Assembly: GCF_965363235.1 (NCBI RefSeq)
Contig: NC_134845.1
Coordinates: forward strand, 23,066,524 to 23,130,523
Length of the DNA: 64,000 nucleotides
Source: Mytilus galloprovincialis
Taxonomy: Eukaryota; Mollusca; Bivalvia; Mytilida; Mytilidae
Direction: 5' to 3'
Part shown: one piece after another, positions 33,906 to 45,246 of the stretch
Layout: each line of letters begins with the position of its first letter
Numbering within the stretch: position 1 is the first letter of the stretch
The notes under the pieces: model-generated
The model's database searches: none
What the model was told of the DNA's origin: nothing
Seen by the model: the letters and a program-made list of their open reading frames with translations, nothing else
Position numbers and translations under genes: made by a program

Positions 33906-36900
33906 GGGTGATAAAACAAAAACTAAATTACATATCTATTGTAGTGTTATAAAAAAACTTGTCTATGCCGAATAGAGTTCACTAGATCCATGTGATCCGA
34001 TCAATGGATGCCCGTAATCTCAAAAGCCTATTACACAATTGGTAGCAATACAATAAGCTTATGTGTTCTTCAATTTCAACATGTTTATGGGAAAACTAAA
34101 AGTCATTAAAAGAGTCATGCATTTGTTTTGGTTGTGAATATTAAGACTCGGCATCGACTAAGGGGGTACAACAAAGAATGTTAATTACATAATATATTCC
34201 TCTGCATTAGAAGGATTTACAGTGTGTATCTATCGTATTGTTTTATATTAGCTTTAAATCACGCATATCGAACATAACTCAATATTTAATTGACAAATAG
34301 TGAAACTAGACTTCAAATTCATGAAATACAGACATTGAAAAAGTTTAAAGGCCTTTTAGTTTAAGTCTTATTTAGTTATAGATGTTTGTAATATTATCAA
34401 AAGACATGAAACGTGCATTATACATGATTTATATGTGCGCACGTGCATGGTAGAATGGTTCATTTTAGTTATAAAAAAACATTTATAAGTTATGTTTTAA
34501 ATGACTTGTATACAGCATTGATTATTAATTTTAAATGATTTTTTCCAGAACGATTTGTTAATATACTATTATCAGATTCTTTGGCGGGGATGAAATGATT
34601 AAACCTATGCAAGTATGCCGACTTCATTTTAAAATGTTGGGATTGGTGATCGGTGTCTCTTTTAATTCATGTGTTCTAATTTTTAATTCTTTACTAAGGA
34701 GGGATTGTCAACCCCCACCCCCTGGTTTTTTTCGCTTCCGTGTTTAAAATCTGCAGGTTGTTAAAATTAGAATATTCGAGAGCCTACATAATAAACTTAG
34801 ATTATTTTTCAAACATTTTTATATTTTATGAAAAGGTATGATCAGAGCTACACATTGCTGATATGGCGATTTGTAACATTTGCAATTTGTATATGTTGAT
34901 GTTATAAATGATTACAAGGCAATCGATTGTTTTTCTTTCGATTTGTGGTGGTTAACAATGTCCTTCTTATCAATTGTTTTAAAATTAATATCTATCAAAA
35001 GTATCATTCTTAACAATATGTTAGGCATTGCATACTTACAATGATATGCAAAATTGTACTTAAAACCTTAACAAGGACAAATAATGATATGACAGTGTGA
35101 TAGTTTAATTAATACTGACGGTTTAAAAACTGTCAATCAATTATTATAAAGTAAACTAAAATCAATCCTACATGTTTTATCGGTGTGTCATGTACTCTTT
35201 TTGAGGGAAATGTTTTTTTGCAAAGCGTAGCTACGATGTTAGTGTGTCATTCTTTTGCAAAAGAAATTGTCACGCTTTCATGAACTTGTAATTTTCGATT
35301 TGATTTAGAACTTAAGGGTGTTTCAAAATTATTTGTATTTGCATGATCTACTAAAAGTGTATATTGGTAAAAAAAAATTGTTCCTGTATACTTATTTCAA
35401 TGACAACAACAATACTTAATAATAATATTTATAATGAAAATAAAAATTCAGAAAGCGCCCTATATAAAAAAAAATGAGAATTACTCTCAGGCGCTGTACA
35501 TTCAACATGGTAATAAAAACAAACCAATGACAAAAACATAAAACATACTCAATTCACTACATGTCTAAAAGCAAATAACACCAAATATACAACGAAAGAC
35601 TGAAAAATATATATATGCAAATAATCAATAGTATGACAGAATAGTCATTCACACATTTTGGGTTGGCATATGCACTATGATATTTGTATATAAATGCCAT
35701 GAATGATAAATGTGGGAAATACTGACAACTTAATATCGTCACATATTTTTGAAGCATTTTTGCAGACGCAATAAAACGTGTGCATGTACGCAAATCCTCT
35801 TATTAAAATAGCATAATGAAAAATGGATTTTTAATGAAAATTAAGTTTGCTTTATACCTACATGGACAAAAAAAAATGTGCCAGAAATGTCACAACAGAA
35901 TCCGGATAAATGGGAAAATCGAATTACAAAAATATAAATAAAAGATCAGATAAACAGGATTGAGTGTATTATATGTTGGTCATTATGTCTGATAAAGCTG
36001 TCACCTGGCTACCATAAAATTTTACTCAATAATGCTATATAAAGTCAAATAGGTCATTTGTCAATTGAGAAATTAGTAAAGAAATTTTGTCATAATTTAA
36101 TTAGAAATGGTGAAAAATAAGTAATTTATTAAAGTGATTGGTCGTCATATTTATTCGTATCAGATATTTTATATAGAAAAGCTATTCTTAATTTTCAATG
36201 ACGTGTGTTTCGAATTCTTCGTGACAACTTAATGCTATCTACATGCTAAAAATATTATATTATATTCAAAAGTTAAAACAAATATTACTAACTTCTAATG
36301 TAATTTTACAAAAGTTTTCACATTTTGATTAAGATAAAAAAAAAATCACGATAAGAAGGCGTCATGTTCTAAAATTTCTCGTCTCTTAATGGAAAAAGGC
36401 AATGCTAATGTTTTAGTGGTTAGAAATGGAAATAAGTTATCATCGGAACCGGTGTCAAAAACGATTCCTGCGTTAGAGATTTATATGTTTTCCATTATGG
36501 GTATATGCATTTTCTTATAATGTATATTTGTGTGTATTAGCCGGGTTTTTTTTATCAGTTAATTAATTTACTCTTTTATTTATTCAATTTATTTTTCTTA
36601 TGTTTTTGGCTTTCGCGAGAACATTCCTTTGTTAACAATGACTTAATTGATGGTAAATGCTTCCTTGTTGAATGTGCCGGGTGAATATATTCAACTCTGC
36701 TCCTCAACTTAGACACAGTCGTGTTCATTGTCATTAACCATCACCTAATGCCCATGCTGTTTCTAATAATGACCCTTTGCCCTTCAAACAGAAGCCGTTA
36801 TCTGCACAAAGCTTTAGGCGCCACCGCCTTCAAAAATTATTTCTCTTTGCAACTTATGTCTGCAAATCACTGTTCCAAATCATCATTCAAACCAATAAGA

Positions 36901-37029
36901 AAAAGTTAAAAGACAAAATTACTAAACTCCAAGGAGACTTCTAAACGAAAATTCCCTCAGCAAATGGAATTATCAAAACCTCATACACATAAAAACGAAT
37001 TGATATCAACTGTCATATTCATGATTTGG
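33906..37029. other. Intergenic, nothing identified
   Basis: AT-rich, with only short chance ORFs. No terminal repeats or known motifs found by eye. Confidence 0.45.
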
Positions 37030-37250
37030 TATATTTTGTCATGTAGAAGATGGCAAATTAAACCTTGCTTTAAAGCTAGCTGAACCTCTCAATTGTATGA
37101 CAATCGCATAAAATTCCATTATATTGACAACGATGTGTGGAACAAAACCAACATAATAGGTAAAACTGTTGAAAGTAGAGGTACAGCAGTCAACATTGTT
37201 TTATAATCTTAATCACTTAAAAATAAGCTGATATGTCAACAAAGATTAAC
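37030..37250 (-). repeat. Dispersed repeat, family B (reverse, partial)
   Basis: 'ctgaacctctcaattgtatg', 'cgcataaaattccattatat' and 'gacaacgatgtgtgg' parallel the outer part of the reverse copy at 5390-5470. Confidence 0.55.
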
Positions 37251-37389
37251 AAAGAAACATTAGGACAAACCACATAATCAACAACAAAAGAGAAGAATAC
37301 AATACCATTGATGATAGTACAATAACACAACGACAGGATGTATATGTTCCGAGCCACGTCAAATGAATATTGCAAAAACTAGACTAACA

Positions 37390-37440
37390 GTAAAAGCAAG
37401 GATTTGTATAGCAACTTACTATACAAATCCTTGGTAAAAG
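37390..37440. mobile_element. 37-bp minimal CAAGG element with 7-bp target duplication
   Basis: CAAGGATTTGTATAG (37397-37411) and CTATACAAATCCTTG (37419-37433) are exact inverted tips separated by only seven bases (CAACTTA). On both sides stands GTAAAAG (37390-37396 and 37434-37440), a perfect 7-base direct repeat. The tips equal those of the 1.18-kb element at 3908-5090. It looks like a copy with its whole interior lost, or an unusually small insertion. Confidence 0.7.
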
Positions 37441-37799
37441 TAATAATTAACAAAGACGAATAAAAGAAAACTATAACACGTTATTAAGATGATAACCAAC
37501 GTCAGTACCTAAAATCTAGGACCATCGTGTATTATTTGTGAAGTTGATGCAAAAAATGTTTCAACAAGGTCTTAGTAACTTCCGATGAACTTTTTTTTAG
37601 AAAAAGGACGAGACATTCTTTAATTTACCCCTGGGTAATCAACTTTCTGCTCCAACAATGGTAACATTTTAAAAAGTCTAATTTGCAGCTGCAAGCTTGT
37701 ATCCCGAATGTGTTGGGTAATGTATATCTCCTATACAGGTGCAGTTGGTATATTGATACTAAGGTGGGGAAAATCTCAAAGCTATTATTTCGGTTATTA

Positions 37800-37975
37800 T
37801 CAGTCACAGATGTTTCACATGGAGAGAATTACCTTGCTATAAAACCAGGTATAATCCACCATTTTCGCATAAGAAAATGCTGTACCAAGTCATTAATATG
37901 ACAGTTGTTAGCCGTTCGTTTGATGTGTTCGAGCTAATATTTTTCAATTAGCTTACGGACTTTCGTTTTCAGAAC
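37800..37975 (+). repeat. Dispersed repeat, family B (degraded)
   Basis: 'aatccaccattttcgcataa', 'gtaccaagtcattaatatga' and 'ttcgtttgatgtgttcgagc' in family B order. Confidence 0.6.
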
Positions 37976-38139
37976 AGTTTGCCTTGACCGCATTGGAAAA
38001 TATGAAACATTGTAAATGTCCTTTCTTAAGGTTTCGTTGCCAACAAAAGTATCGATGCTATCAAATAGGACAATATCCTTCATCATAAATCAGTTCCATC
38101 GAATATACCTCCCGATCAGCCGGCATCTTAACAAAACAA

Positions 38140-39486
38140 TTGCGACTAAAATATAATTACAAGGTCCAGTTGCAAGATTTCAAAATTGGTAAATTTAAAT
38201 CTAAACCTCCTGACTTCACCTGTGTTAGTTCCTCATCCTATATAATTCTGTTAATTAAGTTATTACTGGTGACCCGAAAACTTTTCTGTAAAATGTGTTA
38301 TCCAAAGGACCAATATATCGTGATTCTAAATCCATAAATTGGAAACACATCTTCAAAACACTGATGAATTCAACTGCGGATTCTTTTTTCAAAATGGATT
38401 AAGGCGGTAGGGTCATTGGTAATTTATTTCAATTATAAATATTTCATCAGTGTATGTTTAAACATGGTACATCGATCTATATATCCAAATGTTGCTAAGC
38501 ATCATGACAAATATGTTAATATCCCCGAAGGTTAAAAAACCCAAACAATATCGTTTTTGTGTGTAAATCACATTACATCAACTGTTTGATAATGAATGAG
38601 GTATTGACAGTTCACATGGAAACTCAACATATACCCCCATCACACTTACCAACGAGGAAATAAATTTTACATTGATGGGTCTTTCACGTGCTGTACGAAA
38701 TCTCTTTCTTAATTATTAGAATCAATTGTATCACAAATCAAAGCTGGGCATCGGCGTTATTGTGAAACTACCTACTCTATATTCTACTCTAATTTCCACA
38801 CATCTGTTATAGTACATATAATCTAAGGCTTTTGTCTCTTTGAAAAGTACTAAAACATTTGCCTAGAATAAATAACATAGATACAAATGTCTGGTGTAAG
38901 GGATGAACAATTCAAACAAAAATACCCAGAAACGAACATTATTAAGACTTATGAGGCACAATTTATACAAGAGCTTCCTATAATGAATGAAAAGAAACTA
39001 GTATTATTCTCTTACTTCACGTTCCACTATATACTAGTAGAGTATGTCCTCTCTCTAAATAATTCAAAGTTTTATAATTACCGTATGTTCACCGAATCTA
39101 TCCGGTCAAACTTGAAATAAGGGATACAACAGGTACAGTGGAGTATGTCTACTAGCTATAGCTTGGGTTACATTTAGAAATTAACAATAGAGATGTTTCC
39201 AGTGCCCAAAATTGTGAACTTTTCATTTCTTTGTAGGAACATTCAAGCAGCGCATGCAGATATATCTTCCAGTTGATTCAATAATAAAGAGCCTGCATTT
39301 TCTATCATGAAATTCTTCAGAGAGGGTTGCTGCACACAAGGAACCTATTACAACAGGGTTTAGGTCATGAAGTTGATGGTATGCCTTCAAAACTTTTATG
39401 AATGACGATTTTTTTTTTGCCGATAAGGAATAATTGCAGTAACAATAATGCTGTGTTGTCGATCGTACTAATGTCTGTATCACTTA
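38140..39486 (+). mobile_element. Decayed Penelope-like retroelement with reverse-transcriptase remnants
   Basis: Segments colinear with the RT family can be read through the region: KSKPPDFTC near 38200, SINWKHIFKTLMNS near 38327-38370, a stretch near 38740-38870 matching the 'GL..YCET.YS' and 'VQSRSLSS' part, YEAQFIQ...FTFHYI at 38990-39050, VLSLNNSKF around the former catalytic box, and a decayed LHLEIDN block near 39165. It is heavily broken with internal gaps, older than the copy at 28.65 kb. Its right side is cut by the TTA-flanked element at 39487. Class assignment rests on memory of the family. Confidence 0.65.
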
Positions 39487-41117
39487 GGGACTGTGCAATA
39501 TTTATCTGAGGGTGGGACCGGTGCAAACATGGACGGGGCACATACTTTTTTCATGCAATTAATGAGCGGGGCGCAAAGTTTTTTGTAACAAACCTTTGGC
39601 GGGGCGCACACTTTTTTAAAAACCCTTCGTGTGTGCATAAAAAAATTAAATCAGAGTATAACAGATTAAAACTATTTGTGATTTCTGTGGAAAAAAGTAA
39701 CTTGATAGAAAAAGAACAATTGAATCTAAAACAAAATAACCTAATACAGTGCTTCAATATATTTTTGTGTGTTTATGCTTTTAATAATCATTTATAAAAA
39801 AAATGAAATTCTGATCAAAATTCTGGAAAACTATAAACAATGTTTTGAAAATTAAACATATGACATAACATATGGTAATAAATGCTTAAACATAAAACAA
39901 CTTCAATTGTATTTTAAATAAATTTTTAACATGACAAAATTAAATTCTTAAACATTAAAAGAATTACAAATTATGTCCCTTGGGAGTATTAATTTCCAAC
40001 AAATGTCCTTGCAAACAGTAGAAAATGAAAAATTATGTATGCCTGATATAATTAAAGATATAAACTACAAAATCAAGCACTATTGAAATATTTTCTGCAT
40101 GAATTGCCAAGAATGTGAACAATTTCTTTACACAGGAGAATATAAATTCTATCTAAATTTGGCCTCAAGTGGGCCTCTTTTTTTCTTAGATGGACAATTT
40201 TAACGCTGAAAATGCTTCTAGTATGATTAAATATTGCCTTACTCATGTTACTCCATAAACAGTACAAACTTAACCAGAACATTTCCAATTTTAATAGCTA
40301 GAGAAATACCCAAGTGATACATTAGGGAATTACACAGCAAAGAAGGCAAATATCTCAGTTAAAAACATTTGTCGCGTCTTGAATTCTGGTGTTTCCAATT
40401 GAACTATTTATTGCGAAAGGTGAAAAGAAATACAAAAGAACTATAGTTTGGTGCATTTTATACAATATAGTTAATATTGAACTCCCAGAATAAAGTTTTA
40501 TATCAGTACCCATCAATTTGACTTATTATGATGAATCAGCACTTTTCTCAACACAGTATTGTTCTCAGTGAATAATTTTTATTCTTTGTGATAAAAATCA
40601 AATGTACTTATAAAAAGCTTCAAAATAGTATAAAATAACTGAAGTATGATGCCCACTATCATTTTACACCAAATTTATGAAATTTTGGAAGTCTTTTCAA
40701 ATAATTGTCTAGAAAATATTTCAATAGGTTATCAAATTCATTTTGTAAATATACACACTGCAATTATTCATAGATAAATACAAAAAAATATATTGTACCC
40801 TTACATTCAATCACAGCGCTCCTAAGTTGACTTCCTTCAAAAATAAAATCTTTATAATATTAAATTAAATGCATTTGAGTTGAAATATCAACTCTGATAT
40901 ACATGTATTATTGAATGTTGTGCATTTTAGTTAAAAAATATCATGTTTTCATATATGTGTTTCATTTTTTTTCCAGCGGGGCAAGGACTTTTTTTTCATT
41001 AATTGAAGCGGGGCAAGAACTTTTTTTATAATAAATATTGGCGGGGCATACAGTTTTTTTTTTTAATATTTGCTGTACACCGGCCCCACCCTCAGATAAA
41101 TATTGCACAGTCCCTTA
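39484..41117. mobile_element. PIF/Harbinger-like non-autonomous DNA transposon
   Basis: The terminal inverted repeats of 37 bases (39487-39523 and 41078-41114) start GGGACTGTGCAATATTTATC and have one mismatch. TTA stands on both sides (39484-39486 and 41115-41117). A 3-base TWA duplication and a GGG...TGT start are typical of PIF/Harbinger. The 1.63-kb interior has no transposase. Just inside each end lie three GCGGGGC-N(5-6)-CTTTTTT units, all in the same direction, unlike the inverted termini. The element sits inside older Penelope-like debris. Confidence 0.8.
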
Positions 41118-41300
41118 GCGCAGCTCTTAATACAATTGCACATGACACATTTTCTACACACGAAAATGCATGGACCATGTCAGGAATGTGACCTTTGTTA
41201 TCCATTCGTTTGATGAGTTTCAGCTTTTGATTTTGTTTTTTGGATTATGGACTTTCCGTTTTGAATTTCCCTTGGAGTTCGGTATTTTTGATATTTTACT
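41118..41300 (+). repeat. Dispersed repeat, family B
   Basis: 'gttatccattcgtttgatga', 'ttatggactttccgttttga' and 'gagttcggtatttttgatat'. It lies directly right of the Harbinger-like insertion and probably was continuous with the Penelope-like debris before that insertion. Confidence 0.6.
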
Positions 41301-41689
41301 TTTGTTTGCGACGTCATATACGTTGACCCGGTCTTAATTACTTTGACCCAGATATATCATCGACGTCATAATGAATGAACCTACGTTGATAAGTTTGACC
41401 CGAACTTATCAAGTTATTTTCTGATTTCCTGGTGAAACAAAGAAAACACTTTTTTCATCATGCAAAAGACAAAAGTACAACCAGAAAATATAAATCGATT
41501 ATCTGGTTTTCTGTATATTGATATTCTAACGTATTGTAAAATATCAATGTGCAGACAACCTGAAATGCGGGTGATATTTTCCTCGTATCAATCTGACATC
41601 ACTGAATTATACTTATCAACGAATTTGTAATTAGATTAGTAAAACGATGGATGCACCATGTTACCTATCCGATCAGTGTGTGATGGAGT

Positions 41690-42060
41690 TAGCTCTTCTC
41701 AACACTATTTATGTTGTGTTTTGTATAAGAGGTAAAAGAGGTTGAAGAGGCTGTTGTTTATCTTTTGCTCGGTTTTTTAAATTACTATGGCATTTACAGT
41801 TTGTCATCGACTTATGAGATTGAATGTCACTTTGGTATCTTCCGCCTCTTTTTAACAAGTGAGAGGTTTAGCTAGCTATAAACCCAGCTTCAATCCACCA
41901 GTTTCTACATTAGAAAATACATGTACCAAGTAAGGAATATTACAGTAGTTATCCATTTGTTTGATGTGTTTGAGCTTTTAAATTTGCCATTTGATTATGA
42001 ACTTTTATCAATTTCCAGCGGAGTTCAGTTTTTTTGTGATTTTTATTTTTTATTATCAAA
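41690..42060 (+). repeat. Penelope-like 3' tail joined to family B repeat
   Basis: 'tatggcatttacagtttgtc', 'atgagattgaatgtcacttt' and 'ggtatcttccgcctcttttt' parallel the Penelope-like tail at 29220-29305. Family B modules follow without a gap ('aaacccagcttcaatccacc', 'ccatttgtttgatgtgtttg'). Confidence 0.55.
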
Positions 42061-42187
42061 GACTATTTTGGTGTAGTGTTGCACATTAAGTTTCTTCGGT
42101 GCAAATCTGAATTTATAGAATAACAATTTGAAAATCAAAATTGATAACCTTATGAAAAGTGATAACTGTAGCTCCCCAGTGAATCTT

Positions 42188-42390
42188 TGAGGGGGGATAG
42201 GACCTTTATCGGGACTCCGGGATCGGGTGTTTTTAAGCTCGGGATTTCGGGATTGACCCTTTCGGGATCCGGGAATCGTTTTTTTCGGATTTCGGGACAT
42301 CGGGATTTACTTTATTTAAATTCGGGACCTCGGGAATATGTTTTTTTAAGTCCGGGATTTCGGGATCAGGACCCCTCCTATCCCCCCTCA
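42188..42390. mobile_element. 203-bp MITE rich in CGGGA motifs
   Basis: Perfect 14-base terminal repeats, TGAGGGGGGATAGG (42188-42201) and CCTATCCCCCCTCA (42377-42390), enclose about a dozen CGGGA(T/A) motifs. Possible TCTT target duplication. A related copy lies inside the Helitron-like element (53095-53260). The high GC contrasts sharply with the surroundings. Confidence 0.75.
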
Positions 42391-43674
42391 TCTTTGCCAC
42401 ATCCCTCTTACTATAATGTTTGCTAAATACTGAAAATGTGCCAAGCCTCTACACTTAAGCCTGGCCTAAAGATGCATTTATATGTCTTTTATTTTTAAAA
42501 CGAAAGAACGACATTATAACATAATAACTCCAGACCAAACTTATAAATACCAATACTTAGTTTATTTTATAAATAATAAGCCGACTGTGAAAACAATCAG
42601 TGAAACTTGGCTCTACTTTCTGTTCGATGTCAATACAATTTAGACAGGATTTATATGTAATATAAAAACAATCAACAAGTGTCCTTTTTTAATTATTAAA
42701 CAAGAAACCCAACAATAAACAATCAAAACAAGTATCAATATGAACATTGTATATCAAGTATAGCAACGTAAGATTCTTTTCTTCGAAAAAAATACCAGAT
42801 ACATTCAAATACTAGTAATTAAATAAGAAAATAAAATAAGCACTTCTCATTTGGAAAGGTAAAATAATAAATAACAGGCAATACTTTCAGAAATAGGTAT
42901 GCTAACATTCGTCTCTCTTTCTTTTTCTCTCTCAATAGTTTTTTCGATCTCCCTCTACATTGATCGTGGTATTCTCTTTATACACGAAACATGCGAAATG
43001 AATTATTTAAATCGATAATAAAAAAATATGGCTGTTCAAAACTATGACATCAAACTCCTATGCATAACTTGATTGTGGATATTCTCTTAAGGATCCTTTC
43101 TGATGTTATGCCAAACACAGAAATTACTTGCTTTTATATTACGAATTAGAAATTGTTTATCAATCTAACGTCTGGAAATAAACTAACATAAAATATAGAT
43201 TGATCTTTCAAGCTTGTGTTTCCTCAACGTTTGAATCATTAGTGTATTCAAAGATACTATAGTTTTGTTGGTCAAATTTCAGACAGCTATAATTGTGGGA
43301 ACGAGTTAAAATTTAAAAATATAATTTGAGATCGTTTTTGCACTTGGTTCAGGGACGTGGTCTTAGTAAAAATACATGCAACGCACAAAAGTGACGAAGT
43401 GGTTATCTGATGGCATAATCGATTTTATAAGAACTGAAACTAACATTTCCGTCGAAATTTAGTTTTTAAATTTGTTTTAATTGAGAGGAGCCTTTCTACA
43501 CAATTTTCCGTACTCAAAGCAATTGCCAAATAGACCAAACTCTAAAGACTTATATAAAGACACACATTTTAGACGCCATTCGATTTGTATCATATGCAAT
43601 GCAATGATAATGATAAATGAATAATGCAAACTGAGCCGCTAGTCTCTCAAATTTACGATAATCAGGAGAAAAAT
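42391..43674. other. Stretch downstream of the minus-strand LRR-Ig gene
   Basis: AT-rich DNA with no repeats recognised. It must contain the 3' UTR of the gene at 43675-45246, but no clear poly(A) signal could be chosen. Confidence 0.4.
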
Positions 43675-45246
43675 TCAATAGTAAGCATGTTTCAAACTAT
43701 TTGCTCGTGGAGCCACATTAACCCTTCTGGGACTTGGTGTTTTCCGCGGGGTTTTCACAGAATCAAAACGTTCAGCATCATTTACATGTCCAGATTTCTT
43801 ACATTTTAAACAACATATAATTATAGTGAGCAACAACAATAAAAATCCACCACCACCACCAGCCGCGTAATACATCAACATATTTGATGCTTCTGGTGAT
43901 TCCGGTTCCCTGGTTTGTGTAGGAACAGTCGACATTGTTAACATCTTAGACGATGCTGTTGACATAGTTGTCGTTATCATCGGCGTTGTCGTCGGCATCG
44001 TCGTCGGAGTCGTCGTTGGAATCGTCGTTGTAATTGTTGTTGGTGCGGGCGTGGTTGTTGTGGTTGTTGTAGTTGTCGTCGTCGTCGTCGTTGTTGTTGA
44101 TAGAATCACATTAACATCAACAGTCCTTTGATCTTCGCCGAACTGCGATGATACCGATAACGTCCAGTTGCCACGATCGGCTGACGATGTGGCCGCAATG
44201 TACAAACTACCGTTTACGTACACAATATGTCCATTTAGTTGGGAAGACGAAGACAGGAATGAGGTCCCAATCGGATTTATCCACTTGACAGTGATTGAAT
44301 CGCCTTTTATCGTACAGTTTATAAATACAGCCGAACCTTCATTCACGGTTACTTTTGTTTTGTCACAATGTAAAATCTTTGGAAGTATAGGATCTAGTTT
44401 TGGATCCGGGACACTGATTAATGAAATGTATTGTAGATTTGGAGGTGAATCGCAAATAATGTTGCCTAAACTGAACACGGAACTGAATGATACTGACATG
44501 TTTTTCAGCCATTTAATTTCCCAGTTACATTTCCAAGGGTTGTTTCCCAGATGTATGCTCCCTTTCTTTGTATTTATTTGTGTAAACAGTGTGGACGTAT
44601 TAGATGGAATTGTTGTTAGTTGATTTCCGGAAAGATCAATATGCTTCAAATTTGTCATCGACGATAGGAAAGTCAAGTCCAGTGTTTTGATTTTATTGCC
44701 ATGAAGATCTAGGGTGGCAAGACCATGCAGCGGTTTTAGCAAATTTAAATCAAACGTATCCATGTCCATTTCACCTAATCGTAACTCTAATAAAGTTGCC
44801 AATCCATTAAATGCATCTGGTCTTATGTCACACTTTTTGTTACCGGTCAGATCGAGTGCTGTTAACTTTGTTAATCCTTGGAATGACTGCTGTGTTAATA
44901 TCTTAATTTTGTTGAATTCTAAATTTAATCTTTTCAATTCTGGTAATGTTCTAAATGCTCCAGCGTCTATTGCGTCAATCCCGCAATACCTCATTATTAA
45001 ATGCGACATTCTGGAAGATGTAAACGCAGACGAACTGAGATGCCCAAATGAATTTGGACTAGATACGCTGCCTGAAATTGTCAACGCTGTAACTGCTGTC
45101 GGGAGATTGTTTGGAACTCCATTAATTTGGGTGAATACACAAATAGTTACTTTTACCGAACATTTACATCCTAGACGGCACTGCTGACTTTGAACTGACG
45201 AAACTAGCTGAACAAAAAATATCGCTTTTATAAATTGTAGATACAT
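43675..45246 (-). CDS. LRR-Ig single-pass transmembrane protein
   Basis: A single-exon ORF of 523 residues, aligned gap-free with the product of 26038-27492 over residues 1-383. It has a signal peptide (1-20), LRR N-cap (C23, C27, C29, C36), LRRs, C-cap (C240, C265, C294) and an Ig-like domain. A long Thr-rich stalk follows, with a run of about 16 Thr. A Gly-rich start leads into a transmembrane helix (FLLLLLTIIICC), then CLKCKK and a basic cytoplasmic tail of about 40 residues (TPRKTPSPRR). CCLKC could be palmitoylated; TPRK and SPRR are possible kinase sites (inference). The same two cysteines are missing as in the paralog (W242, L363). The genes are convergent, about 16 kb apart. Confidence 0.93.
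   Translation of the reverse strand: MYLQFIKAIFFVQLVSSVQSQQCRLGCKCSVKVTICVFTQINGVPNNLPTAVTALTISGSVSSPNSFGHLSSSAFTSSRMSHLIMRYCGIDAIDAGAFRTLPELKRLNLEFNKIKILTQQSFQGLTKLTALDLTGNKKCDIRPDAFNGLATLLELRLGEMDMDTFDLNLLKPLHGLATLDLHGNKIKTLDLTFLSSMTNLKHIDLSGNQLTTIPSNTSTLFTQINTKKGSIHLGNNPWKCNWEIKWLKNMSVSFSSVFSLGNIICDSPPNLQYISLISVPDPKLDPILPKILHCDKTKVTVNEGSAVFINCTIKGDSITVKWINPIGTSFLSSSSQLNGHIVYVNGSLYIAATSSADRGNWTLSVSSQFGEDQRTVDVNVILSTTTTTTTTTTTTTTTTPAPTTITTTIPTTTPTTMPTTTPMITTTMSTASSKMLTMSTVPTQTREPESPEASNMLMYYAAGGGGGFLLLLLTIIICCLKCKKSGHVNDAERFDSVKTPRKTPSPRRVNVAPRANSLKHAYY

Noticed and set aside
44168-45187. Plus-strand ORFs of 151 and 157 residues
   Set aside because: Antisense shadows of the minus-strand LRR-Ig gene, matching the equivalent shadows at the other paralog.
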